Source: Choristocarpus tenellus KU-1152 (lineage: Eukaryota; Phaeophyceae). Taken from it: a stretch of DNA of 20,767 nucleotides. Position numbers and translations under genes: made by a program. The DNA lies in contig CAXNAD020000378.1 of the NCBI GenBank assembly GCA_964200185.2, positions 1-20,767 on the forward strand, read 5' to 3'. Under the pieces are notes generated by a model. It saw nothing but the letters and a program-made list of their open reading frames with translations. It ran no database searches and was not told where the DNA came from. Below are positions 1-10,612 of the stretch, in pieces; positions within the stretch are counted from its first letter, which is position 1, and every line of letters begins with the position of its first letter.

Positions 1-770
1 TGGGGTGTATTTGAGGATCATCTGTGAAAAGGCATGGATTGAGGAGGGTTGGGGGCAAGTATTTTTGTGCCTCCCATATCGCACACGTGTTGAGAAACTT
101 ATGGTACCCGTGACTTCGTAAAAAGTGAATAACTTATTTTTCATGGCAAAGCTCAGAATCGTTAGCTCTAAAACTTCTGTTGTCCAACAATCGCCCTTGC
201 CCTTTTGCTGTGTAACACCCGTGGTCCAGAATACCAATCATGGTGAATTCTTACTGTTTTGCACATTATTAGTTTGACATGTCAATACAGAGAAATATAT
301 CAGTTTAAGAAATGTAGCAGAGGGATGAAGTGCTTATTATGTAAAAAAGAAGTTTGTCCACTACTACTGGTGAAAATAACACTCACAAATAACGTTTATT
401 ATGGTCATGGACAACGGCTGGGGCTATTTCCTCTCTATTGTCTGTTGTCTATAACAGGACTCGGGGTCATACAATCTTTGCTGTTCATTGCTGGCAAGTG
501 CTTTGAGTCTATTGTTCAATGAAGTTGATTGTTTAGGATGATGGCTAGGACAAGTTTATGTCTAAAATTCCTTGCCTGACAATGGTTACGGTTTGTTGTA
601 TGTAACATCAAGACGTTCAGTTGTGAGATGCAAGCGTCACGATTTTCAAGGTGTAGGGAACTTCAATACTAGAGGTAGGGGATGTTCTTGGTGACAAACA
701 AAATTGTCATCTCATTGTCTCTCACTTGGCAACATAGTGCTCTGAGACATAAAAAGCTGACAACATTGAA
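1..770. other. no gene recognised
   Basis: Short open stretches exist here, the longest 87 codons at 259-522 on the plus strand, but none shows a recognisable motif, a sensible composition or paired splice sites. The sequence is ordinary AT-leaning eukaryotic intergenic DNA flanking the transposon remnant that follows. Confidence 0.5.
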
Positions 771-774
771 TACA

Positions 775-796
775 TACTCCCTTTGTCCCATAAGCC
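775..796. repeat. possible mariner terminal inverted repeat
   Basis: A TA dinucleotide at 775-776 is followed by CTCCCTTTGTCCCATAAG. This resembles the CTCCCT..GTCCCA terminal repeat of mariner and Stowaway-type elements, which insert at TA. It lies about 90 bp beyond the transposase stop codon at 886, where the 3' end of a mariner element is expected. I could not find a convincing inverted partner beyond 1845, so the other end is either lost or too diverged. Confidence 0.4.
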
Positions 797-885
797 TCGG
801 CCGTTAAGTTGTAGCTATTCAGGATCACCTCCAATTACAAAACGGAACTTTCCGTTGGATTCCTTTTAGTATTTTACTACAAAAT

Positions 886-1845
886 CTATGACTCGTCCTT
901 ATTCGACACCGCCAACCCACCACAACCCAGGGTTGTCACAGAGGCTGCTCGGTCTACTTCCACCGATCTAGCCAACCCGCCCTCCCAATGACTTTTTATT
1001 ATCCTGGTGTGCTTTACCTCGAAATCGTTTCCCACCAGCGCCCTTAACACCTGATTGTACCTCTTAAACAAACTTTGCCACACCCTCTCGAGCGTGTCTG
1101 CGTTGTACGCGTGGAACATGCTTGGATCCCCCTCTACTCAACGGTGCGGTAACGCTCACTCAATCCTGCTCTTCAGAGATGCAAAACCCCCCAAATAATT
1201 GATGTTGAGATCTGGAGACTGCGCTGGGTGTGTCACAAGCTTATTGTTCCATCCCTCCTCCATCCCTGCTGCATTCAGCTTCTGCACCGTGCCCTTGCCC
1301 GTATGTGTGGTCACGCAGTCCTACTGTATGGAGACCGCCTTCGATTCCAGTCATGGCATTTTTTCCTTGATCGCTGCCAACTGTTACTCCATGTACCACT
1401 CCAGGTACCACCCAGCGTCGATGGTGACGTCGACTTCGACTGCGAGGTCCACTTCAACGAGCTTGAAGGAACGTTGATCGATAGTCAGCGTGCGACTACT
1501 GGCGTTGATTTCCTGGATCTTTGCTTGTTTCGTTGGCGTAAAGTCCGACAGTCGTCCAGATCGTGCTTGTGATTTCATGGAGATGCTACCCCCCCTGTCT
1601 AACTGTTCGAAGCGCGCCCACACCCACCTAGGGTTTCTCTTTCCCACACCAAACTCTTTCGCCAATTTAGACCCCACACTGCTCGGGAGCCTCTCGTGAC
1701 CTGGAGGAAGAGTAAATGCGTAACACAGAGCGAGTATGGTCTGACCTTCCTCAGTCAGCTCGCAGCTCTTTTCCCGAGACGGTGGGCTTCGTGCCAGGGA
1801 CGACAGTTCTCTAAGGTTAGCGTCGAGGTTTCGACTATTGACCAA
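886..1845 (-). pseudogene. decayed mariner-like (Tc1/mariner) transposase
   Basis: A single minus-strand frame runs from 1845 to the stop at 888-886. The N-terminal part (1845-1387) carries a helix-turn-helix region, seen as SKLAKEFGVGK then a basic SGRLSDFTPTKQAKIQEIN linker and LTID. The C-terminal half retains D-C-V-T-T-H after a stop, the AQSPDLNINYLG block and LERVWQSLFKRYNQVLRAL. In-frame stops lie at 1386-1384 (TAA), 1353-1351 (TGA), 1323-1321 (TAG), 1158-1156 (TGA) and 1140-1138 (TGA). The protein is only about 320 codons including stops. The segment that normally holds the first catalytic Asp, between the DNA-binding and DDE regions, seems to have been deleted without a frameshift. 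The Asp usual in the N-D-L-G motif is Tyr here. There is no ATG at the 5' end of the open frame. The element is therefore dead as a transposase source. Family assignment comes from recognised motifs, not from a search. Confidence 0.88.
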
Positions 1846-1929
1846 TCTAAGTTGTACTATAAATTAGTGCATGTGAGGAGTGATGTCATAACAATGCTGA
1901 AAAGGGTTGAGTTGACCGTTAAGGCATGC

Positions 1930-3180
1930 AGTCAAGAGTAGTTGTGAATGTTGCTCTTGTGCTTAGACATACTATCTCCGATGGGAGTCTATTTGAATGC
2001 GCCTTCTACCTGACATTTCATCCCCATACCTGAAATGAAGGGAAATCCCCTTCAATGACTGTGTGTGTAGAGAAGATAACTGTTAGTCCATAGAAGCATG
2101 AAATTGCCATCGTGCTAGGACCAGAAGGCAGTCACAGGTACCCCCAAACGCTGTATATGACGGTACTACCGTCAAAGGTATATAAGATAGCTTTGCAATA
2201 CAGAATGGTTTTGCCATGTCCCAAAAGTCTCAATGTTTGCACTGCTAGGGAGACAAAACCTGGGCCACACCATGACCACTTATACCTCTGTTCAGATCTC
2301 ACTCCTCATTTGGTGAGATCATGGATCCACCTCTTTAGATAAAGATGGAAACGTCCTATTATTGGAGTTGTTTTCTACAAACAAAATAGTATGCTAAATT
2401 GCGTTAAAAAATATGCAATTCCATTTTCAAGATAAAGAGCTACTGCTATCATAGTTCCACAACCTGGCTCTACCACTCCAGTCGCCTCAAAACCGCAGCA
2501 GTCATAACAAGACTCCACACACCAACCTCAAGGAAGTAACTCACTGACAAACACAAGACTATAACTATATTGAAAATAACATAAACAACAAGACCGCAAT
2601 ATGCCCCATGCGGAAAAGAGAAAAGTGCGACAAGTCAAAACCTGGTGGTCAGGTGGAGTGTAGGTCTACTCCCCAAAACTTCAGAGTGAACTACTATATT
2701 ACAGTGCACAGGTTGTTGCATGCCCCCTTCCAAAAAAGGGTTTCATTCTAGAGGCATGTACAGGAGGACTGAACCACACCTCGAATACAAGTCAGACCAA
2801 AAAAACAGGACCCTACGGGTCGAAAAAGAAAACACAGAGGCAGGCACATCACCTCAGCAATATATAAAAGTAGATTGCCGCTTCTTGGTTGTACTGTGCT
2901 TCAAAATGTCCCAAACCTAACACGATGACATGGTATGCGTATTGTATCAGTGATGGCAATAGAAACATCAAAAATAACAAGAGAACAGAGGTGCGAAAAG
3001 GTGCTAGGCAACTAACCCCATCTACTACCTCCTCAATGCAAAATAGAAACCATGCCACTGGTCCAAAAACAATGCTTCAACCACGCATATTCTCATCTAT
3101 CTTTCATTACTACACTGTCCCCTCAGAGAGTCCACCCCACCAGCTGCAGCCAATGTGCCACAACGCCTTCCTTGAGACAA
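1930..3180. other. gene-free stretch downstream of chorismate mutase
   Basis: This AT-rich stretch has no recognisable gene. Short open frames at 2112-2342, 2720-2920 and 2889-3188 on the plus strand and 2849-3058 on the minus strand have low-information composition and no motif. It includes the 3' flank of the minus-strand chorismate mutase gene that ends at 3185; no AATAAA-type signal close to that stop was obvious. Confidence 0.45.
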
Positions 3181-3184
3181 CAGC

Positions 3185-6100
3185 CTAGAGGTCGCTGTAC
3201 ACGTATTGGGGGCATGGGTGCCCTGTCCTCTGAAAGAGGTACCTGATCTCCACATCCTTAGTGAGTGGAATAACCAGATCTCGGTAAATGTCAGAGATCA
3301 CATGTGGGTCCAGCTTGAAGTTAGTTTCACCATTGACGACGCCTGTTGTGGTGACATCTGTGATGTCCTGGCCATATGTGGATGCCTTCATAAAGGCACG
3401 TTGTAGGACTCTTTCCTCCACCACCTTATTGGTGAGCAAGTCATTCACCCCTGAAATATCGCCAGCCCTGCACAACGAATGGTAGGTCTCCTTGTCCTCC
3501 TGAATAAAGGAACACATACACAGAAGGGTTTCAAGTCACACCTATGATGTTTACTTGCACGGTTAGGAAAATTTCGAAGTTTAAAATGTTACAAAATAAA
3601 ATTCCCAGTAACAATGATAACATGCTCTTTATTTCCACTCCTGCTCCATTTTTGTTAGTATCATTAATATATATTTTCCATGTTGAGTCGAAACAGAGAG
3701 CCATATATCCAGCAACATAGCAGTCACTCCATCACATCGAGTCAATGTACTGGTTGGATAAAATGGTCCCGAAGTATCTGCTAACCCTCTAAATGGGGGT
3801 CCCTGTACCTCAGCAGTTAATGAATGGTATTCCCCACTCATCTATGCTCTGATTTAACCCCCCCTCAACGCCAGATAACTTTCAGGGAAACCTGATTTCA
3901 ACGATCCAAAGCCCGCAAAATCCTAACCCTGTACTATCCTCCTATCTGTTGCTGTATCACCAAAGGCTAGGCCAAGAACAAGATGGCAAGACTTTATTAC
4001 TGACCGACGCCGAGCCAGTTCCAGCACTAGACCTTTTTTTTATTTAGGAATAGCGACAAGTAGAGGGAGTGTAACAATCAGTCACAGTAAGTAGGACAAG
4101 AAGCAGTGCAGTGTGTAGTACAACCGAACACTTACCTGGCTAAGGCAAAAGAGCAAAACAAACCAAATTACTGCAATTAAACAAACTTGCTGCAGACCAT
4201 GGAACAAAAGGGGTTCAGGGACAAGATACAAGACACAGGACACACACACAAAAACTGCTGGGAAAACAAGAACATTTGTGAACAGTAAAAGAGTAAAAAG
4301 GGATCAATTCTGTAGTACCCTGGAGTGGAACATGCGATCAGACTTCACTTGGCAACTATTCAGGCCACTCTCTACAAAATGGAAGCAGGCCATTACCCCT
4401 CAAAAGGGCAATTGTGTAACATTGTTGAACAAATAATTGTCCCACGCTCACCCAACAAACACTACCAATATAGTAAAGATAAAATTCTGATCCTCAGTTT
4501 GTTGATTGAAAATTAGGAGGGGAATGACTGTGTTAGGTACCAAGTGGAGAGTACGAATTCAAGAAAGCTTGCTGAGTCCGTTACTTCTTGACATCACACA
4601 AGAAGTGCACTGTCCTGCAATAAACCACCTATTTATCAATATTTCCACTGTCCTGGAATAAACCACATATCCATCAATAATTCCACCGCCCTGGAATAGA
4701 CCACGTATTCATCAATAATTCCACCGCCCTATATTATACAACCTATTAATTATTATTTCCAATGTTCTGGAATATGCCACCATTTTTAATGCATAAATAT
4801 ATATATATATATATAGATATTGCAAAACCTATTGGTGCACACAGGTATGCAGTCACTCAACAAAAAAGGCAAAAGGTTCTGCCCAAAATTGACTACCAAA
4901 GAGTTAAATACCAGTTATACAGCTAGTTAAACATGCAATGCTACTTGTAAAATCCAGGCAACTGTATCTTGTCAATGTTGACGTAGATCGACATTTTGTT
5001 TGTATTATTTTGCTTGTATTGTCCACTTTCAGCAACTGGGTCATTGCTGTATGTTCACATGATTGCACTCCTGGGTTGCTGCCACGAATCATCAACATGG
5101 GCAGGGATATAGGTATTGCTAAAGCATTGTCATCATTATCATCATCATCACCAGGACAGCAACAATGTGAAATAAAGCAAAGGCAATTCTGTCGGATTCA
5201 ATCTGTTCTATCAGCAATGAAATATTCACCGACACATCAACCGACCAGCTAACCAACCTCCTTATATCAGCTGTCTCTGTAGAATGAAGACAGGGCTATA
5301 AATATCATAGTGCTTGAAGTATTATACAACGTTAAATGATAAACACTAGTAAATAACTACAACCCATCATCCACTTACAGAGAAGTTAAATGATAATACT
5401 AGTAAGTAACTGCAATCCATCATTCACCTACAGAGGTCAAGAGAGGTCACACCTGGTATTTGCTCTCTGCCACAAACTTGCCAAGGTGGACTCTTCGACT
5501 GAGAGCCTGGAGTGCGTTGATGTCACAGATCACAGATGACCCATGCTGCTCATCGTCTCCCTCCTCACATATCATTGGCACTACTTCCGATATGTAACTG
5601 CACCAGGGGAAGTGAAGGCAAAGAAACGTCAATATAAACAAAAAATGGAGCAGAGTGTTGTTGTTGTTGTTGTTGTTGTTGGGTGTGGAAAAATACTTCA
5701 CATCTCAAACCCACAGCACTGCTCACTTGGCTTGCATTTTTGTGCTCAGATGTAGAATTCTATTAACTTGGAACAGGTGATAGGGTTAGGATAATAATAA
5801 AATGTATAAATATATCATCTTCTATGGGTAACAAAGTGGGAAAAAAAAGTGGCTAAGCAAGCTCAAAACAAAATGTTACCGTGCCAAGTGCAAAGTCTAC
5901 TCCCACACAGAAAACACTTTGGAGAAATGTGAATTTGATTCAGAATCATCGATCATTTCGTGCGATTCCAAGGGCATGGTCACACCTACCAACACCAAAC
6001 CAAGTATTTAAACAATTACAGGAGAGAGTTGTATTGAAACCCGTGTCTGTCAACACACTGCTATATGAAAAATAGGACGCAGGAACTTCGCGCACATCCG

Positions 6101-7199
6101 GGTGGTCGTGCCTCATAACAATATTCGAAGGACTAGAACTGGGAAACAGAAAGGGGTACTGCATCTCGATTCTGATTATGGAGGCAAAAAAGGGACCAAA
6201 ACAAGTATTTTTTCTTACCGGGACAGTATCGAATCGTTAAGGTTGACATCATTAGGAGCCAACAGTGGAGTAAAATGCAGTGGTGGCAGGATGGGATCAG
6301 GCAGAAACATAGGGAAGAACGCCAGCTCCTCTAGGCTGGTGTAACGGCGTACTGTTGGAGGATAAGAAAGTGCCACGGTAAACAACAAACAGAAAAAAAG
6401 GGGATGCGGATAGAGGTACGGTTACGGTACCATAATATCTATTGGGGTCTAGGACGGAGATGTCACCATCAATGGGTCACGTGAAATGCTTACTATAGAC
6501 AGCTTGTATCTCTTGGTTAATGAAGTGTTGTGGAGGAACCTACCCCTTGCGAATACCACCGAGCTCTCGCTCCACACTGTCCTCCAATAGGGGGAAAAGA
6601 TGACAAAGGGAGAGGAGATGTCAAAAATATCCTCACAGCGTAGTCCCAACTTACAACCACGGCACCGACGAACCTCTAGCGTGCAGCTTCTCCGTCTCGC
6701 AGAGCATGTACTCCAAGAAACTCGCATCCCGGTCGAAGATCTTCTCTACACCCTCTTTGTGGAGTCGGAATGTCCTATCATTGTAGATGACAGGGTTTTT
6801 ACTGAACTGCTCCCTTTCAATGAGTGCGAAGATGATCGTCTCCTCCTGGCGGATGAGCGATCCCCTCACGCTCTCAAGGCTCGGCGTAACAATGGTGGAC
6901 GAGATAGGGGACACCTTGGACTCTTTCAAGTGAGAAAACCCAACCGCGTCTTCACCACCTCCTACCTCAACCCTAGATGGCACAGCAAGATCAGGTCCAC
7001 AGTTTAGGCGCCGCAAAGGGGAAGAGGAGAGATCGACCGATCCCCAGTTAAGGTGTCGTGTAGAGTAACAGGTTCCCCACGCCTTTGGGATAGGGTCTGC
7101 GTAAAATCTAGACGAAAATCCGCAAGTGGGTACGAGACACAACCAGCAGCAGAGGATTACAATGAACAGTTCGCTCAACGGGTGACCCCCAGGAAACAT
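3185..7199 (-). CDS. chorismate mutase, plastid-targeted, four exons
   Basis: This enzyme converts chorismate to prephenate, the committed step to Phe and Tyr. It is the eukaryotic allosteric AroQ type. Exons on the minus strand are 7199-6674, 6351-6219, 5597-5453 and 3499-3185. Introns are 322, 621 and 1953 bp, all GT-AG with matching phases (1, 2, 0), giving 372 residues. An in-frame stop three codons upstream makes 7199 the first Met. Residues 1-27 form a signal peptide (FIVILCCWLCLVPTCG), then F28 begins a Ser/Arg-bearing stretch to about residue 105, like the ASAF-type bipartite presequence of ochrophyte plastids. The catalytic domain starts near L108. Residues equivalent to the yeast enzyme's active site are present: R112 (LESVRGSLIRQEE), R255 and K266 (LSRRVHLGKFVAESKY), T348 and E352 (LTKDVEIRY). 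G239-S240 match the effector-binding Gly-Ser, so control by Trp and Tyr is likely. Blocks VRRYTS (176-181) and ICEEGDDEQHGSSVICD (229-245) are also diagnostic. The tail after residue 358 is slightly longer than usual. Confidence 0.95.
4608..4790. repeat. 38-bp minisatellite, about five units
   Basis: Units start at 4608, 4646, 4684, 4722 and 4760. The core is CACTGTCCTGGAATAAACCA followed by an AT-rich half containing ATCAATAATTC. The first three units are close copies and the last two have drifted, the final one breaking off near 4790. The array lies in intron 3 of the chorismate mutase gene and runs into an AT dinucleotide tract. Confidence 0.9.
4798..4816. repeat. (TA)n microsatellite
   Basis: An uninterrupted alternating TA tract directly after the 38-bp minisatellite, inside intron 3 of chorismate mutase. 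Confidence 0.9.
5331..5436. repeat. 54-bp tandem duplication in intron 3
   Basis: Two adjacent units begin with GTTAAATGATAA at 5331 and 5385. Each continues through CTAGTAA, TAACT(A/G)CAA, CCATCAT and AC(T/C)TACAGAG. They lie just inside the 5' end of intron 3 of the minus-strand chorismate mutase gene, 17 bp from the splice donor at 5452. Differences between the units are scattered substitutions and a 2-bp indel. Confidence 0.85.
5658..5681. repeat. (TTG)8 microsatellite
   Basis: Eight TTG triplets in intron 2 of chorismate mutase. Read on the minus strand they give an apparent poly-Asn run, which is intronic and not part of the protein. Confidence 0.9.
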
Positions 7200-7564
7200 T
7201 TCAAATCATGGGATGTGGTAAGGGAAGTTGGAGGTGTGGTGTCAACACCTCTAACGTGATCATAATACGAGTTTGCATTAAACAATCAATTTCATACCTA
7301 ACCCTCATCTCTTCCCTAACCCTAAGATTAGGCAATTTAGTTTACGAGTAAAAAAGAAAATGTGAATTTCGTAGTGTCCTGAATTGTCGGATTGAATCGG
7401 ACCAACTCGATTTCATCGCAGTATGATCGAAACTGAAAATCTTGGAACTGATTACTTATATATAGGGGGGGTTTGCCCTATAAATATTTCAAGGAGGGAA
7501 CAAACAACCTTTGGCATACAAACCCCACAACCATCTCCACATATCTAGGACTGAATAATAGGCC
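7200..7564. promoter_or_regulatory. divergent promoter region with TATA-like box
   Basis: This is the gap between the start of chorismate mutase (minus, 7199) and the start proposed for the Cys/Met-rich gene (plus, 7565). TATAAATAT at 7479-7487 is a good TATA-like element 78 bp before the plus-strand ATG, and TTATATATAG at 7457-7466 is a second one. Promoter function is inferred from position and sequence only. Confidence 0.35.
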
Positions 7565-8236
7565 ATGATGTGTTCAGATACTTGGAAGGTGGTGAGGGTG
7601 GTGAGGTTAGACAATTATGATATCGATCCATGTGGGGGATATGTCCTTCCACATGTATGTGAAGGATGATGGCAAGGAAGGTGAAAGCCCCGATGAAGGT
7701 ACAGAATCTACTTTGAGGGTAGATTGTAGGGAATCATAATGAAGGCAAAGTTAGGCTACTTGTCGGAGGAGGAAAATCAGTGCATCATGACCCATTTTAG
7801 TCGAATGTGCATGAAGCATAACATGCGAGACCCGATTCGCGGCCCTGAGCACCAGCCTTGCAATAAAAGGTACTGTTGTATGACGAGGAAAAAAGAATTG
7901 AATGGTAAGATTTTTTTTTATATTATATGGTAAATCATCTAGTTCCAGGGTAAAAAACTGGTCGATGGTTGGTTTCTACAAAATAATATATACAACTTAT
8001 CTGATACGATGATGTTTGAGCTATATATGGCAAATCGATATTATCAATATTCTCGTAACAAAGAGTTTTCCAACATGACCTTGAAAATAGATTGTATGTG
8101 ATTCATTGGTGTAACAGGGTTGCGAGCCATAAGCAACTACTTCAAGAGGCAACTTTATAAAGCTCCGATAGAGATTAGTGCGTATGTTGATAAGTCCCAT
8201 ACTGATGAATTGGCGTCTTATGCTCAGCTTGCGTAA
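7565..8236 (+). CDS. small Cys/Met-rich protein, three exons, unrecognised
   Basis: I do not recognise this protein. Exons 7565-7654, 7730-7904 and 8118-8236 join in phase (0, then 1) to give 127 residues ending at TAA 8234-8236. Donors are GTATGT at 7655 and GTAAGA at 7905; acceptors are TTGTAG before 7730 and GTAACAG before 8118. Exons 2 and 3 are well supported. Exon 1 and its 75-bp intron are less certain, because several other in-phase donors lie between 7589 and 7655 and further upstream exons are possible. The protein is soluble-looking, with no membrane span or signal peptide. It has Cys at 3, 23, 48, 57, 74, 79 and 80, including PCNKRYCCMTRKKELNG (73-89), and a clustered set of Met residues (49, 56, 58, 62). 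The C-terminal part LRAISNYFKRQLYKAPIEIS (90-109) looks helical and basic. Metal binding through the Cys set is only a guess. It is divergently arranged with chorismate mutase. Confidence 0.6.
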
Positions 8237-8255
8237 TTTATTCTGAACACAATTA

Positions 8256-8525
8256 CTCAGAGTTAGAGTAAACGAGATGTACCCAGTTTTTGGTCGTTTC
8301 CATTCTAAGCCAGTATTTAAACCTTTCGCAATTTACCCATATTTCTATGGATGAAGCTCAAAGATTGACTTGAGAAGGCTCATGCCGGTTTTGTTTCAAA
8401 AATTTCGATACAACTCAGAAAATATCTCATACCCATTTGTAAAACAGATAAAATTTGCGCATATTTGTCAGCATCGTCAAAATGCAACTTTGGGTACCTC
8501 TCGTCTACTTTCACTCTCAGTTGTA
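8256..8525 (+). repeat. dispersed repeat, copy A
   Basis: This copy aligns along its length with copies at 13658-13915 (same orientation) and 17640-17890 (opposite). Shared landmarks, in order, are AGAGTAAA, TAYCCA, TTTTGGYC, TTCTAAGCCAG, CCCATATTTCTATGGATGAA, TTGACTTGAG and a CAACT...CCTCTCG end. Copies have many substitutions and small indels, so the family is old. It carries no transposase and the open frame at 8370-8618 is incidental. The class of element is unknown. Confidence 0.8.
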
Positions 8526-9001
8526 ACTGTTTTGATGCTTCGGTTGCAACCTGGGATATTCCTTGGCATCAGTCATATACTTGAGCAGATTAGGTCACAT
8601 TATAGGGTGGTAACTTGATATGACAGCCGTCACTGGGGATATGATGTAGATGGGATCAGGGGCAGAATTGTTCTTGCCACCAGCATTACCAACCGTTGAC
8701 AACAGTAATGGCATGGACAGAGTAGGGAACGAGTGAAAGTATCCTAGAGGGTACGAGTTTTGCCCTGTTTGTCCCTTTGGGGCTTGGCTTCCCATGGGTT
8801 ATTTTATGACATTTTCCCACTTCAAAAGTTTAGGAGTAGTTAAAATGTATACGTTATGAAACTTGTGTGCAGAATAAGGATATGGACACTTCCTAACCAA
8901 CATGATAGCCAAAATAAGATCAAAATAGTAACATTGACTTTTGGCCCCCCAAATAGACGCAGCTCTACCCTCTAAGATACTTTCGCTCGAACATTACAGT
9001 T
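8526..9001. other. no gene recognised
   Basis: AT-leaning DNA between the dispersed repeat and the tandem duplication. A minus-strand open frame at 8595-8795 has no motif or convincing context. Confidence 0.45.
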
Positions 9002-9218
9002 TGGTAGATACCTGGATAATCCTCAAAGCTCATCACTGGGGGGAATCAGTGGGATAATAGGGTGGGTACATAGTTGTGCTTAATCAGTAGTAATCAAAGC
9101 GCACAACGTGGGGTGGTAGATTCCTGGATAAATAATAAAACTCATCATTGGGGGGGCAACTCAGTGGGATAACAGTGTGGGTACATGGTCGTGTAAAGTG
9201 AGCAGCAGTAATCAATGC
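9002..9218. repeat. 112-bp tandem duplication
   Basis: Two units start with TGGTAGAT at 9002 and 9114. Both contain CCTGGATAA, CTCATCA followed by a G run, CAGTGGGATAA, GTGGGTACAT and AGTAATCAA in the same order. Unit 2 has small indels near 9133 and 9155. No coding function is apparent. Confidence 0.9.
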
Positions 9219-9639
9219 CAGTCCCATCAAAATTGAAAAAAAAAAATGCTGTTCCAGTTGGGTACCCAGTTGTAAATTCTACAATGTTGTAGAGTCCAGC
9301 CACTAGGTGCAATATCTATGCCATGCCTACTTTCTTTGAAACTGTACCAGGTGTCATTTTCACAGCAAGAAATTGACCTTCACACCAGCCCTTCAACTAC
9401 ATATACAAAGTAGTAGGTAAGTACACAAGGATTTTGTGCACAACAATATGAACGACTAAATAGTAGGATGATTTACCATTGTTGTCTGTCTCTATACTAG
9501 GGACGTGTTTGCAGCTGGGATTTCGTCGCCTTTTAGGATCGATGAGCAAAAGTGAGCCTGGTGAGATCCCACGAAGAACACATTGTTCTCGTATTCTTCG
9601 ATTTTAAGAGAGGGGAATGCATGTGAGGTACCTGACTTC

Positions 9640-10460
9640 TGTCCTTGGTCAAACTTACTTCAAGCATGACCTATACCTACACTGGATTACTCTTAGGGGA
9701 TCAATACTTTTCCTTTGTGAGCGAATGGTTTATTAAAGGAATGGGCACACAGTTTTTTCTCGACTGCCAATACATAAGGATAACCTGTGAAACTGGGATA
9801 CCGTACGCCATAGCACAACTAAGAACTCTTGCAAAGTCCGAGAAGTGTGGTCGGTGTATGTACATTTGCCAATTACAAACACAACACCACTTCGTCTCAG
9901 ATTGAGGTGTGTCGCCAATTCACCATTTCGTCATTCGAAACTTTCATTCCTTGTTCCGCTCAAAGAGCTGAGAACCGAATATGGGATTGGGCTCCAAGGT
10001 TATCTCTTTGTCCAATGTGTCTGGCGATGTGGGACCTAGCTTGTCAGATTTCTTTCAGGAGTGCATGGTGGTGCCAACCATTCTTAAAAATAGCAAAAAT
10101 AGCAAAGGAACACAATACACGATGATTTAGTATTCAGGCTAAGAACTGTAGTCCACTCTTCACTAGTTGAGTTCAAGATTCGTGATGATAAGGTCATGTT
10201 CATTATGTTGTCCGTGATAAGTTGCAATGGGGAAACGGAGGCCAAAGCGCGAAAAAAAGAATACAAAAAGGGAAGCAAAAAGAGCTCGAAACAGAGGCGC
10301 CCAATTGCTCTTGGCGGGCGACATACATAAAGACGAAAGAGAACACAAACACTCCCCTCTGTGAGTGACTTCCTAAATGTCATGTTCATGTCACTTTCAG
10401 ATCACTGTGTTGGTTCAAAAACTATACATTAACAGTTGAAAACGATACATACAGTTTGCA
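9640..10460. other. coding-like but unresolved region
   Basis: Several overlapping frames are open on both strands. The most protein-like patch is a minus-strand terminal-exon candidate at 10051-9944. It is preceded by an AG acceptor (10053-10052) and reads KSDKLGPTSPDTLDKEITLE through PIFGSQLFERNKE to a TGA at 9946-9944. A second minus-strand frame at 9918-9733 reads RTLQEFLVVLWRTVSQFHRL. On the plus strand a frame at about 10100-10327 reads VEFKIRDDKVMFIMLSVISC then a Lys-rich stretch. I could not join any of these with consistent splice phases or recognise a family. It may be one split gene, a decayed gene or chance. Confidence 0.25.
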
Positions 10461-10612
10461 ATGTACCTAGCAAGGAGGAGCAGGGTTTCTTTTGTAAGGG
10501 AATCCAATTCCATACTCCTTCACCCCACACCCACGTCCCATCCAACAACAATCAACTTCCCAGATGACATGGTGGCATAGTTGAAACCTTCCTTTGAAAA
10601 CGCTTGATCTTT

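Noticed and set aside
5447-5701. Single 84-codon minus-strand frame with a poly-Asn start.
   Set aside because: The Asn run is the intronic TTG microsatellite; only 5597-5453 is exon 3 of chorismate mutase.
7299-7329. CCCTAA-like telomeric motifs (CCTAACCCT, CCCTAACCCTAAG).
   Set aside because: Only three scattered near-copies over 30 bp between two genes; too short and irregular to call an interstitial telomere.
7655-7729. 31-bp mini-intron from 7699 to 7729 joining another upstream reading frame.
   Set aside because: Too short compared with every other intron in the window; the 75-bp intron with a GTATGT donor is in phase and more likely.
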